Assembly (NCBI GenBank): GCA_951828585.1
Contig: OX639991.1
Span: forward strand, 248,001 to 312,000
Direction: 5' to 3'
From: Longimicrobiales bacterium
GTDB taxonomy: Bacteria; Gemmatimonadota; Gemmatimonadetes; Longimicrobiales; Gaopeijiaceae
DNA length: 64,000 nucleotides
The notes under the pieces are model-generated. The model saw nothing but the letters and a program-made list of their open reading frames with translations. It did not search any database and was not told where the DNA came from. This document shows positions 51,793 through 60,689 of this stretch, piece by piece (within the stretch, counting starts at the first letter, position 1; each line of letters opens with the position of its first letter). A program made the translations under genes and the position numbers.

Positions 51793-54246
51793 ATGATGCA
51801 CGCCCGTCTCGCTGGATTCTACGCTTTCACTCAGGTGGCACTTCTGGTCTGCACGCCGTCGACGGCCGCCGGACAGACGAGTGCCGGCCCCTTTCCGGCC
51901 GCGACCGTCGCGACCGCGTTTTCAGCCAGGATCGTCGTACAGGGGAACGAGATCTTCGTGGGGCGGCCCGGCGGGCTCGCGATCTTCCCCATGCCGGGGA
52001 ACCGCCCAGGGGGGGTTCACATCTTCACCCGCACGGATGACGGATGGACGGAGACGGCGGCGCTGCCGGCGCCTGTGACCGAGGCCGCCACGGGCTTCGG
52101 CGAAGGGCTGGACGTGGGCGGCGACATGTTGGCGGTTGGCGCACCCGGCGAGGGGACCGGAGCGGTGTACGTGTACCGACGGGGGGACGGCGGGTGGTCG
52201 CTAAGTGACCGCCTCGCCTGGTACGACGCGGCGGCGGGCGCCCGTTTCGGGGCCGCGGTGGCCACGAACGGGAGCGACATCCTGGTCGGTGCGCCGGGGG
52301 CCGACGAAGGACGGGGTGCGGTGTTCGTCTTCCAGCCGGGTGCGGCGGGTTACGAGTTGAGCGGAGCCCTCCAACCCGCCGACCTTCCCGACGGCGCGGG
52401 ATACGGCACCTCGCTCGACATCGAGGACGACCTGCTGGCGGTCGGTGCTCCCGGCGGGGCGATTTCTCTGATCCCCGGCACGGGCGTTCCCAATCTCCAA
52501 CCGGGGTTTGTCTACCTGTTCGGCGGGGAGTCGGGGACCTGGACACCGCTCGTGCGCCTTGAATCGCCCGAACCTGTTCCGGCCTCCATGGGAGCCAGCG
52601 TGGCGGTATCGCAGGGTGAGGTCTTCGCGGGTGCGCCTCTCGGTGGACAGCTGAGCGGTGCCGTCTACCACTTCATCCGGACCGGGGAAGGCACGGGTGC
52701 GGAGTGGTCGCACGCGCACACGATCCAGCCGGTCACTCCCGAGGCGGCGTCCGGGTTCGGCATGGCGATCGCCGCCTCCGGGGACGACGTCGTCGCCGGG
52801 ATGCCGTTGGTCGGCGGCGGCATCGGCGGGGGATTCGCGTTCCGCTGGGATGAGTCCGGGCAGTGGCGGGAGGTCGCCGAGTTCGGCCCCGGCGGCCCGT
52901 TCAACTTCTACGGCCTCGCCGTCGCCCTGGGTGCCGATGTGGCCGTGTTGGGCGCGCCCGGTGCCGACTTCTTCGAGGGGGTGGGGTTCCTCTTCGGCCG
53001 CACCCCCGACGGGTGGGAATCCGAAGGCAGGATCTTCGACGAGGGCAGCGAATTCGAAGCGCTGGTCGGCGGCGAGGTCGGGTGCGAGGGGGGTTCGGCG
53101 GGCGGATTCGGGTGCGGCGAAGTCGACCTGGTCGCCTTTGTGCCAACCCATGACCTGGGCGGTGAACGGGGCGCGATCGCCAACGACCTGTGGGGGTGGA
53201 CCGACCCCGAAACGGGGCGCGAATACGCGATCATGGGGCGGTCCGACGCGACGACCTTCGTCGACCTGACCGACCCCGCCAACCCTGTCTACCTGGGCGA
53301 ACTGCCGCTCACCGAAGGGGCGACGCCCAACATGTGGCGCGACATCAAGGTCTACCGCGACTACGCCTTCGTGGTGGCGGACAACGCCGGGCGCCACGGC
53401 GTACAGGTCTTCGACCTCACCCGCCTTCGAAATGTGCCGGATCCTCCCGCGACCTTCGAACCGACAGCGCATTACGACGGCATCAACTCGGCCCACAACA
53501 TCGTGATCAACGAGGAGACGGGCTTCGCGTACGTGGTTGGAGCCTCGGGGGGTGGGGAGACCTGCGGTGGAGGCCTTCACATGGTCGACATTCGGGACCC
53601 GCGCAGTCCCGTCTTCGCGGGCTGCTTCGCGGACGCCGGTACGGGGAGCGCGCGCACGGGCTACAGCCACGACGCGCAGTGCGTCCGCTACCGGGGCCCG
53701 GACGAAAAGTACCGGGACCGCGAAATCTGTCTCGGAGCGAACGAAAACGCGCTCTCGATCTCGGACGTGACCGACAAGGAGGCGCCCGTTGCGCTGTCCA
53801 GCGCCGGGTACCCCAACAGCGGATATCTGCACCAGGGTTGGCTGTCCGACGACCACCGCTACTTCTACATGAACGACGAGACCGACGAGCTCGCCGGGAA
53901 CGTGTCCCGCACACGCACGCTGGTGTGGGATATCGGCGAACTGGAGGACCCGGTGCTCGTCACGGAGCACCTCGGGACGACCACCTCATCGGACCACAAC
54001 CTGTACGTGCTCGGCGACTTCATGTACCAGGCCAACTACCTGAGCGGGCTGCGGATTCTGGATATCTCGAACCCGGAGGAGCCCCGTGAGGTGGGATTTT
54101 TCGACACCGTGCCGTTCGGGGAGGACAAGGCCGGATTCGCGGGGGCCTGGAGCGTCTATCCGTACTTCAAGAGCGGGGTGATCATCGTCTCGAGCATCAA
54201 GGAAGGGCTCTTCGTTCTGAAGAAGCGGCTGCCGGCGGTGTCGTAG
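51793..54246 (+). CDS. Choice-of-anchor-B protein with FG-GAP propeller, copy 1
   Basis: 817 aa from ATG 51793, behind AGGAA. The signal ends AAGQ. Residues about 35-430 form an FG-GAP-type propeller (FGEGLDVGGDMLAVGAPGEGTGAVYVYRRGDGGW and similar repeats). The C-terminal choice-of-anchor-B domain follows: NDLWGWTDPETGREYAIMGRSDATTFVDL, HNIVINEETGFAYVVG, TCGGGLHMVDIRDP, TGYSHDAQCVRY, GYLHQGWLSDDHRYFYMND and SSDHNLYVLGDFMYQANYLSG. Conserved Cys and His suggest disulfides or metal. The function of this domain is not known. Adjacent to a clear paralogue. Confidence 0.9.
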   Translation: MMHARLAGFYAFTQVALLVCTPSTAAGQTSAGPFPAATVATAFSARIVVQGNEIFVGRPGGLAIFPMPGNRPGGVHIFTRTDDGWTETAALPAPVTEAATGFGEGLDVGGDMLAVGAPGEGTGAVYVYRRGDGGWSLSDRLAWYDAAAGARFGAAVATNGSDILVGAPGADEGRGAVFVFQPGAAGYELSGALQPADLPDGAGYGTSLDIEDDLLAVGAPGGAISLIPGTGVPNLQPGFVYLFGGESGTWTPLVRLESPEPVPASMGASVAVSQGEVFAGAPLGGQLSGAVYHFIRTGEGTGAEWSHAHTIQPVTPEAASGFGMAIAASGDDVVAGMPLVGGGIGGGFAFRWDESGQWREVAEFGPGGPFNFYGLAVALGADVAVLGAPGADFFEGVGFLFGRTPDGWESEGRIFDEGSEFEALVGGEVGCEGGSAGGFGCGEVDLVAFVPTHDLGGERGAIANDLWGWTDPETGREYAIMGRSDATTFVDLTDPANPVYLGELPLTEGATPNMWRDIKVYRDYAFVVADNAGRHGVQVFDLTRLRNVPDPPATFEPTAHYDGINSAHNIVINEETGFAYVVGASGGGETCGGGLHMVDIRDPRSPVFAGCFADAGTGSARTGYSHDAQCVRYRGPDEKYRDREICLGANENALSISDVTDKEAPVALSSAGYPNSGYLHQGWLSDDHRYFYMNDETDELAGNVSRTRTLVWDIGELEDPVLVTEHLGTTTSSDHNLYVLGDFMYQANYLSGLRILDISNPEEPREVGFFDTVPFGEDKAGFAGAWSVYPYFKSGVIIVSSIKEGLFVLKKRLPAVS

Positions 54247-54428
54247 ATTGGCCGTCGTGTCTGACCCCCGACCACGCTCGGGCAGCCCGCTCGTCGCGTG
54301 CCATTCATCCCTCGATCTCGCTATGATTGACTGTTGTGCCGGATGCGGGCGGGAACTTCGACTGCCCCGTGATGCCGTGCCAACCGGCTGCGATCGGCGC
54401 GGCCGGACAAACCCAGGAGGTGATGATC

Positions 54429-56801
54429 ATGAGGCTGTCCATTCTTCCCCTGTTCGCATCGCTGGTCTTCTTCTCGCAACCGTCGCAGGCCGCGGCGCAG
54501 GGTTTCGGGAGCTCTGCCGCTCTGAGCGGGGACGATGTGCTTGTCGGGGAATCGCTCAACGAACGGTACCCGGGGTACGTGTACGTCTACCGCAAGAACG
54601 GAGGCGGTTGGACTGAAGTGCAGCGTCTTTCCGCCTCGGACGCTGCAGCCGGGGACCACTTCGGGCGGGCGCTGGGGGTGGTGGGGGACAACCTTCTGAT
54701 CGGATCGACGGTCATCGACGACACCCGGGGCGCGGTCTATGTCTTCCGGCGCAACGACACTGGGGTCTGGACCGAGACCGCCAAGATCTCCGCCAGTGAC
54801 GTGATCGCGAGTGAAGCCTTCGGGCGTGCCATGGCGGTCGGGGACGGCGTGGCGCTCGTGGCCGCGTGGGGGCACCAGGAGGGGCGCGGCGCCGTGTACG
54901 TATTGGCGCGCGACGATTCCGGCCAGTGGAGCGAAGAGGCCAAGCTCATGGCGAGCGACGCCGAGCCGCTGGACTGGTTCGGGAGTGCGATGGCCATCGA
55001 CGGGGAATACGCGCTGATCGGGACGATGCGGAAAAACCAGCGCCAGGGCGCCGTCTACGTCTTCCGCCGCGGGGCCGACGGCAGCTGGTCCGAGACGGCC
55101 AAGCTGGAACTCGAGGAATCCGGACCGAACACCCAGTTCGGGTCGGCGGTGGTGATGCGCGACGGTATGGCGATGATCGGAGCAATGGGTCAGGACGGGT
55201 TCGCCGGGGCGGTTCATAGCTACGTCCTCGACGAATCGTCGGGCGAGTGGCGCGCAGATGCGGTCTACAAGCCATTCGACGGGGACTACGGGACCCGGTT
55301 CGGCAGCGCCGTTACGATCAGCGGCGAAAGCATCTGGATTGCGGCGCCGGGAGCCGGAGGTTTCGAGGGACGCTACTACGTGATGTCGCCGGAACCCGGA
55401 GGCGCCGGTTGGGGCGCGATGACGAAGTTCTCCGTGGACGAGCTGTCCCCGGGTGACCAGATGGGGTCGGTCCTCGCGCTGGGCGAGAATGTCGGGGTCG
55501 TGGGGGTGGGGGGAGACGACTACGGACTGGGCACCGCCGCGATCATCGAGCGGCAGGGAGACGACTGGAACGGGGGGGTTCGGGTGGCCAGCGAAGTCGT
55601 CGGCCTCGACCCGATCACCGGTGACGAGGTCGCCTGCCAGGACGGGTCCGCCGATGTCTTCACCTGTGCCAACGTCGACATCGTGTCGTTCCTTCCGGTG
55701 CATCAACTGGGTGGCGCGCGCGGCGTCGAGGTCAACGACGTATGGGGGTGGACCGATCCGGTCATGGGGACGGAGTGGGCGATCGTGGGCCGCTACGACG
55801 GTACCTCCTTCATCGATCTCAGCGACCCCGCACACCCCAGAAACGCCGGCAATCTGCCACTGACCGAGGGGGCAAGCCCGAGCACGTGGCGCGACATCAA
55901 GGTCTATGCCGACCACGCCTTCATCGTTTCCGACGGCGCAGGCCGGCACGGCGTGCAGATCTTCGACCTTACGCAACTGCGCGACGCCACCGGCGAACCC
56001 GTCACCTTCGAGGAAACGGCGCGCTACGAGCAGATCCACAGCGCCCACAACATCGTCATCAACGAGGCCACCGGCTTCGCCTACTCGGTGGGATCCAGCG
56101 GCGGCGGCGACACCTGCGGCGGCGGCCTCCACATGATCGACATCCGCGATCCACGGAACCCCGTCTTCGCGGGGTGCTTCGCCGACGCCGCCACCGGGCG
56201 GGCAAAGACCGGCTACAGCCACGACGCCATGTGCATCATCTACGACGGGCCGGACACGGAGCACCGCGGCAAGGAGATCTGCTTTGGGTCCAACGAGACC
56301 GCGCTGAGCATCGCCGACGTCACCGACAAGAGCGCCCCAGTGGCGCTGGCGATGAGCACCTATCCCAACGCCTCCTACTCCCACCAGGGCTGGATCGACG
56401 AAGCCCACGAGTACTTCTACATGAACGACGAGCTCGACGAGCTGAACGACATGGTCTCCAACACCCGCACCCTGGTGTGGGACGTGAAGGACCTGGACGA
56501 CCCGGTCCTGGTCAAGCAGCATTTCTCCGAAAACACCTCCTCGGACCACAACCTGTACATCCGCGGCGACTTCATGTACCAGTCCAACTACGTGAGCGGC
56601 CTTCGCGTGCTGGACATCTCCGACCGCGAGAATCCGGTCGAGACCGGTTTCTTCGACACGGTACCGTGGGACGAGGACGCGCCGGGCTTCGACGGGTCGT
56701 GGAGCAACTACCCGTACTTTGAGAGCGGGATCATCGTGGTGACCTCGGGCAAGCAGGGCGTGTTCTTTGTGAAGCGGGCGCCGAGGGTGCTGATCCCGTA
56801 G
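54429..56801 (+). CDS. Choice-of-anchor-B protein with FG-GAP propeller, copy 2
   Basis: 790 aa from ATG 54429, with AGGAGG 8 nt upstream; the earlier ATG at 54423 is too close. The signal ends QAAAQ. It has six or seven FG-GAP repeats (DHFGRALGVVGDNLLIGSTV, AFGRAMAVGDGVALVAAWGH, TQFGSAVVMRDGMAMIGAMG), then a choice-of-anchor-B domain that matches copy 1 block by block (NDVWGWTDPVMGTEWAIVGRYDGTSFIDL, HNIVINEATGFAYSVG, YSHQGWIDEAHEYFYMNDE, SSDHNLYIRGDFMYQSNYVSG). The two genes arose by tandem duplication; the propeller half has diverged more than the C-terminal half. Confidence 0.9.
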   Translation: MRLSILPLFASLVFFSQPSQAAAQGFGSSAALSGDDVLVGESLNERYPGYVYVYRKNGGGWTEVQRLSASDAAAGDHFGRALGVVGDNLLIGSTVIDDTRGAVYVFRRNDTGVWTETAKISASDVIASEAFGRAMAVGDGVALVAAWGHQEGRGAVYVLARDDSGQWSEEAKLMASDAEPLDWFGSAMAIDGEYALIGTMRKNQRQGAVYVFRRGADGSWSETAKLELEESGPNTQFGSAVVMRDGMAMIGAMGQDGFAGAVHSYVLDESSGEWRADAVYKPFDGDYGTRFGSAVTISGESIWIAAPGAGGFEGRYYVMSPEPGGAGWGAMTKFSVDELSPGDQMGSVLALGENVGVVGVGGDDYGLGTAAIIERQGDDWNGGVRVASEVVGLDPITGDEVACQDGSADVFTCANVDIVSFLPVHQLGGARGVEVNDVWGWTDPVMGTEWAIVGRYDGTSFIDLSDPAHPRNAGNLPLTEGASPSTWRDIKVYADHAFIVSDGAGRHGVQIFDLTQLRDATGEPVTFEETARYEQIHSAHNIVINEATGFAYSVGSSGGGDTCGGGLHMIDIRDPRNPVFAGCFADAATGRAKTGYSHDAMCIIYDGPDTEHRGKEICFGSNETALSIADVTDKSAPVALAMSTYPNASYSHQGWIDEAHEYFYMNDELDELNDMVSNTRTLVWDVKDLDDPVLVKQHFSENTSSDHNLYIRGDFMYQSNYVSGLRVLDISDRENPVETGFFDTVPWDEDAPGFDGSWSNYPYFESGIIVVTSGKQGVFFVKRAPRVLIP

Positions 56802-56807
56802 CGGCCC

Positions 56808-57914
56808 TCAGCGTGGGCCGTGCAGGCGCGTGGCCAGGTACAGCGCGGCCTCGCCCATGCGCGGGCCCGGCCGGCCGAAGAGCGATCCGTCGACCGAGAT
56901 GACCAGGCCCGCCGTCACCGCCGGCACCGCCGCCCAACCCGGCCACGCTTCCAGACGCTCGATCGAGGGATCGCGGTAGCCTGGGCGCACCTCCGGTGTG
57001 CCGTAGCCCTGAACCGGCACGATCACATATGCGGGATCGCGCCGCACGACCTCTTCCATGCTCACTAGTGGCCAGGAACCCACGATGTCGCTGAAGGCGT
57101 TGACGGCCCCCGCTACGCCGAGCAGCGAATCCAGAAAGGTGCCGGGCCCCACGGTCATGGGCGGTTCCTGCTGCACGACGTAGACGACCTCCACCGGGTC
57201 CAGTCCCGACCACGACTGCGCCGCGGCCTCGAAGTCACGCTCCACCCGGGCGATCACGGAGTCGGCCGCAGCCGGGAGACCGACCAGACGTCCCAGGTTG
57301 CGCGCGTGCCGGTGGAAGTCGTCCACTGTCTGGATGGCGGCCGCGTACCAGTCCAGCCCGATCCCGTCGAGCCGGTCCTCCAGCAGAACCCCGTTCGCCC
57401 CGGAAGCCCACAGCACGACCAGGTCGGGGTCGAGCTGCGCCAGAAACTCGAGGCTCGGGTCGATTCCGCCCCCCACCGAGGGAAGATCCGCGAGCACGGG
57501 ATCTTCGTCATAGCGGGTGCGGGCGACCAGTCTGTCCGCCGCACCGATGGCCACCAGCGTCTCGGTCACCGCGGGAATGAGCGAAACAATGCGGGTGCGG
57601 GGGACGGACGGATTCTGCATCCGGCCCCGATCGTCCACCAGGGCGCCAGCGTCCCCCGACGCCGGTTGACCGGGCTTGCAGCCCCACATTGCTGCAAGGA
57701 AAGCCAGAGCCGCCAGCAGTCCGCGGACAAAGCCCCGAGAGCGGCGAGGCGCCGGGCTGGCAAGGCGCGACGAAAGGTGAATAGCAGGGCTATTCGCCCG
57801 AGGAGCAACGCAGAGCGTAGCCTCGGGGTGGAAGAAAGTATACCATACATGACATAATGTAATGTTGTCTTTACAGTGCAAATAGGCGAAGCGAAGCGGC
57901 CAGCGCGGATGCAT
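56808..57914 (-). CDS. BtuF-like cobalamin/metal-chelate binding lipoprotein
   Basis: Periplasmic-binding-protein fold of the BtuF/FepB type: RTRIVSLIPAVTETLVAIGAADRLVARTRYDEDP, LPSVGGGIDPSLEFLAQLDPDLVVLW, VVYVVQQEPPMTVGPGTFLDSLLGVAGAVNAF and WPLVSMEEVVRRDPAYVIV. It would capture cobalamin or a similar chelate for an ABC importer, which is not in the window. The signal RRSRGFVRGLLAALAFLAAMWGC has a lipobox. The start is doubtful: ATG 57914 lies upstream of the TATACT box at 57837-57842, and between that promoter and the signal no ATG, GTG or TTG is in frame. The RLASPAPRRSRG segment is encoded by the dispersed repeat. Confidence 0.75.
   Translation of the reverse strand: MHPRWPLRFAYLHCKDNITLCHVWYTFFHPEATLCVAPRANSPAIHLSSRLASPAPRRSRGFVRGLLAALAFLAAMWGCKPGQPASGDAGALVDDRGRMQNPSVPRTRIVSLIPAVTETLVAIGAADRLVARTRYDEDPVLADLPSVGGGIDPSLEFLAQLDPDLVVLWASGANGVLLEDRLDGIGLDWYAAAIQTVDDFHRHARNLGRLVGLPAAADSVIARVERDFEAAAQSWSGLDPVEVVYVVQQEPPMTVGPGTFLDSLLGVAGAVNAFSDIVGSWPLVSMEEVVRRDPAYVIVPVQGYGTPEVRPGYRDPSIERLEAWPGWAAVPAVTAGLVISVDGSLFGRPGPRMGEAALYLATRLHGPR
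57731..57777. repeat. Dispersed repeat copy A, within BtuF-like gene
   Basis: 47 bp that match copy B (45903-45949) with two differences, and copies C (13966-13997) and D (14921-14941) in the core GAGGCGCCGGGCTGGCAAG. Translated on the minus strand as SSRLASPAPRRSRG just before the signal peptide core. Confidence 0.7.
57837..57864 (-). promoter_or_regulatory. Extended -10 promoter with palindromic operator-like site
   Basis: On the minus strand TGG-TATACT (TATACT at 57837-57842) is an extended -10. Directly upstream, 57848-57864, is CATTACATTATGTCATG, a perfect CATnACATnATGTnATG dyad in the place of the -35 region. The same 18 bases occur at 6876-6893. A dimeric regulator bound here would block or recruit polymerase for the BtuF-like gene. 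Confidence 0.5.
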
Positions 57915-58000
57915 CGCCGCTCGAATGCCGGGGGGATCTTGTCTACGGGCTGCTAGATGGGGCGGAGGGTGCGCGTTGTGGACGGTGGGGTGCACGCGAT

Positions 58001-58573
58001 TCACCATGCACCAACGGGAGATCGACCCCCCAAGGTCAACCGTAGCGACAACCCGCCCGGAATGGGTACCGGATTCCAGATGTCGGTTTCGATTGCCAGG
58101 CCGATCAGCGATCCGATTATACCACCCAGCAACCCGATCCCAACGCTGTATACCACGACAATAGGCAGGTCGGAAGCATCACAGTGTACACTAGCACATA
58201 AGATCCCCCAGAACGTGCCCGACGGAATCGCCCCGGCCACGAACCCCAACATGAACCCACGCCCGGGATGGTTCCGGGTACCGCCCCATACTTCGAGACT
58301 CCGCATCGCGGCGTAGGGTACTTCGAGCCTCCGCATCCCGGCGTACGGTGGATACGCGGAAGACAGGAGCAGCCGGGTGCTGTCAGCGTCGACAACCACC
58401 CCGACCAGTTCGCCCGACACCCTCACACTGTCGCCCAGTTGCTGACCGGAGACTGAACTGGCGGTCAGGAACAGAAACACCCCAGCCGACCCGCACCACG
58501 GCCTCACGATTCGCCTACCGACTATCGTCGCCAACGACGCATTCCTCGTTGTCGTCCTAGGATTCCTTGTCAT
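58001..58573 (-). CDS. Secreted/membrane protein with glycine-zipper segments
   Basis: 190 aa. An N-terminal signal (SAGVFLFLTASSVSGQQ) leads to a small beta-rich part (DSVRVSGELVGVVVDADSTRLLL) and a short internal duplication, YAGMRRLEVP followed by YAAMRSLEVW, matched by a 30-bp imperfect tandem repeat in the DNA (about 58285-58344). Two Gly-rich membrane segments follow (FMLGFVAGAIPSGTFWGIL and IVVVYSVGIGLLGGIIGSLIGLAI). No family recognised. Its 3' end overlaps the open frame 5' of the BtuF-like gene. Confidence 0.6.
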   Translation of the reverse strand: MTRNPRTTTRNASLATIVGRRIVRPWCGSAGVFLFLTASSVSGQQLGDSVRVSGELVGVVVDADSTRLLLSSAYPPYAGMRRLEVPYAAMRSLEVWGGTRNHPGRGFMLGFVAGAIPSGTFWGILCASVHCDASDLPIVVVYSVGIGLLGGIIGSLIGLAIETDIWNPVPIPGGLSLRLTLGGRSPVGAW

Positions 58574-58745
58574 CTTGGGATTCCTTTCCTATGACGAGGA
58601 CGTGGGGATGGCGGGTGTCGTCGTGCGCGACGATCAGCGCCTCGTGGCCCTCAAGCCCCGACAAGCCTAGCGGTCCCGAGTTCGCGACTCAAGCCCTCAA
58701 GAAGTCGCCAAACGGCGGGAGTCAAAACAACGCGGACCCCCCGCG
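58574..58745. other. Intergenic, possible gene fragment
   Basis: Between the gene at 58001-58573 and feoB. On the plus strand one frame reads DEDVGMAGVVVRDDQRLVALKPRQA before TAG, faintly like a loop of Ku-type DNA-end-binding proteins. It is too short to call. Nothing else seen. Confidence 0.3.
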
Positions 58746-60689
58746 TCACAACAGCGCGTTCGCCGCCCATGCCCCCACGTACGCCAGCGTCAGCATGTAG
58801 AAGAACTGGAGGATCGGCCATCGCCATCCCCCTGTTTCGCGCCGCATCACGGCCACCGTGGACATGCACTGCAGCGCGAAGACGAAGAAGATGAGCAGCG
58901 CCACCGCGGCCCCGAAGTCCAGATCCTGCTGCAGGGCGGCGCGCAGTTCGAAGTCCTGATCGTCCTCCGTCTCCACACCGTAGATCGTGCCAAGGGCGCC
59001 CACGATCACCTCTCTGGCAGCCAGCGACGTGACAAGGCCGATCCCCACTCTCCAATCGAAGCCCAGCGGCTCGATCGCCGGCTCGATGACCCGACCCATT
59101 TGGCCGAGCGCGCTGTCGCCGATCTCGGGTGGCGCCCCGGCGGGCGTCCTGGGGAACTGGGCCAGGATCCACAGCACGACGGTCACCGCCAGGATGATCT
59201 TGCCGGCCCGCCGCAGGAAGACCTTCGTGCGGTCGAGCAGGCGCGCCAGGATCGAGCGGGCGCTGGGCCACCGGTAGGGTGGCAGTTCCATGACGAACGG
59301 CATCGACCGGCCGCGGAGCAGCGTGCTTTTCAGGAGCGCCGCCGTCCCGACCGCCGCGAGCAGTCCCAGCGCATACAGACCGATGAGGACCGCGGTGCGG
59401 CGTCCCAGAAACGGTCCGAGCAGCGGCCCGGCGGGGATGAAGGCCGCGATGAGGAGCGCATACACGGGCAGCCGCGCCGAACAGGTCATGAACGGCGCGA
59501 TGAAGATCGTCGCGATGCGGTCCCGATCGTCTTCGACGGTGCGCGCGGACATGATCGCCGGAATCGCGCAGGCGTAGGCGGAGAGCAGGGGCAGAAAGGA
59601 CTTGCCCTGCAGTCCCACCCTGTGCATGAGGCGGTCGGCAATCACCGCCGCGCGGGCCATGTAGCCCGAGTCCTCCAGGATCGCGATGAAGAAGAAGAGA
59701 ATGAGGATCTGGGGAAGGAAGACGAGCACCGACCCCACCCCGGCCCAGACCCCGTCGATCAGCAGGGCGCGGAACCAGGAGTCGGGCAGCACGCCCGTCA
59801 CGAACTTGCCCGATGCACCGATCAGGGATTCGGTGCCGTCCATGAGGGGAACCGCCCAGGCAAAGATGGCTTGGAAGACCAGTCCCACCACGACCGCGAA
59901 AACGAGCGGACCCCACACACGGTGAAGCACGATGGCGTCGAGCCGGTTCGTGAAGCGCGACGGCCGCGGGGCCCGGAACCCGGCCGAATGCCCCAGTTCC
60001 CGGGCGCGCTCGCGCCGGGCGGCGAAGACATCGATCACGGGCAGGGAGCGGCCCGACGGATGGCCCTCGAGGTGGTCGGCGGCGGCCACGATCGGACACG
60101 CGCGGGCCTCCTCGCCCCCCGTGTGGAGAGCGGTGAGGAAGCGGCGCACGGGTTCCAGGGTGCCGACGTCCCGGGCGTTCACCAGCGCCACCTCGACGCC
60201 CAGGTCCCGCGACAGCCGGGCGCTCTTCAGCGCGCCGTCGCGGCGGTCCAGTTCGTCGGCCATGGTGAGGACGACCAACGTCGGCAACCCGAGTCCCAGT
60301 ACCGGCTCCGCGACCATCAGGTGGGACCGGAGGCGGGTCGCGTCGAGCACCAGCACGACCGCGTCGGGCCTTCGATCGGTCTCCAGCTCGCCGAGAAGCG
60401 CGTTGCGGGTGATCGTCTGATCCAGGCTGCGCGGAGAGAGGCCGTGCACACCCGGGAGATCGATCATCTCAACCGGACCGGCGTCCGAATCGGCCACGCC
60501 GGACCGGCGCTCGACCGTGACCCCCGGGTAGTTCGCAACCTTCTGGCGCAGTCCCGTAAGGTTGTTGAAGAGGGTGGACTTCCCCGAATTGGGGGGACCT
60601 ACCAGAGCGACCAGAGGGTGGTTGGCGTCCGCCGAGGTTCTCTCGGCCGCCTCCGCCGGCAGCGTGGCGGACGCACTACCCGGGTTCAA
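58746..60689 (-). CDS. feoB: Ferrous iron transporter FeoB
   Basis: 647 aa from TTG 60689. N-terminal G domain: Walker A GPPNSGKST (about 32-40), YPGVTVE switch, DLPGVHG; the usual NxxD base-recognition motif reads TMADEL here. A membrane part of about eight or nine helices carries the two gate motifs: SAYACAIPAIMSAR with its Cys, and SLAAREVIVGALGTIYG. Shorter than E. coli FeoB (773 aa), with a compact inter-domain linker. It imports Fe2+ across the inner membrane. TTG overlaps the feoA stop (TTGA), so the two are translationally coupled. Confidence 0.95.
   Translation of the reverse strand: MNPGSASATLPAEAAERTSADANHPLVALVGPPNSGKSTLFNNLTGLRQKVANYPGVTVERRSGVADSDAGPVEMIDLPGVHGLSPRSLDQTITRNALLGELETDRRPDAVVLVLDATRLRSHLMVAEPVLGLGLPTLVVLTMADELDRRDGALKSARLSRDLGVEVALVNARDVGTLEPVRRFLTALHTGGEEARACPIVAAADHLEGHPSGRSLPVIDVFAARRERARELGHSAGFRAPRPSRFTNRLDAIVLHRVWGPLVFAVVVGLVFQAIFAWAVPLMDGTESLIGASGKFVTGVLPDSWFRALLIDGVWAGVGSVLVFLPQILILFFFIAILEDSGYMARAAVIADRLMHRVGLQGKSFLPLLSAYACAIPAIMSARTVEDDRDRIATIFIAPFMTCSARLPVYALLIAAFIPAGPLLGPFLGRRTAVLIGLYALGLLAAVGTAALLKSTLLRGRSMPFVMELPPYRWPSARSILARLLDRTKVFLRRAGKIILAVTVVLWILAQFPRTPAGAPPEIGDSALGQMGRVIEPAIEPLGFDWRVGIGLVTSLAAREVIVGALGTIYGVETEDDQDFELRAALQQDLDFGAAVALLIFFVFALQCMSTVAVMRRETGGWRWPILQFFYMLTLAYVGAWAANALL

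Noticed and set aside
52201-53970. 589-codon minus-strand frame
   Set aside because: Shadow of the first choice-of-anchor-B gene; Arg/Val-rich and without any family motif.
54321-56549. 742-codon minus-strand frame opposite the second choice-of-anchor-B gene
   Set aside because: Shadow frame with no domain, signal or ribosome site; the plus-strand gene has clear motifs throughout.
57837-58000. Cobalamin riboswitch upstream of the BtuF-like gene
   Set aside because: I looked for the conserved B12-box core and its flanking helices on the minus strand and did not see them; the region holds a promoter and palindrome instead.
58574-58680. Fragment of a Ku-like protein
   Set aside because: Only about 25 residues (MAGVVVRDDQRLVALKP) give a faint resemblance; too short to support a call.
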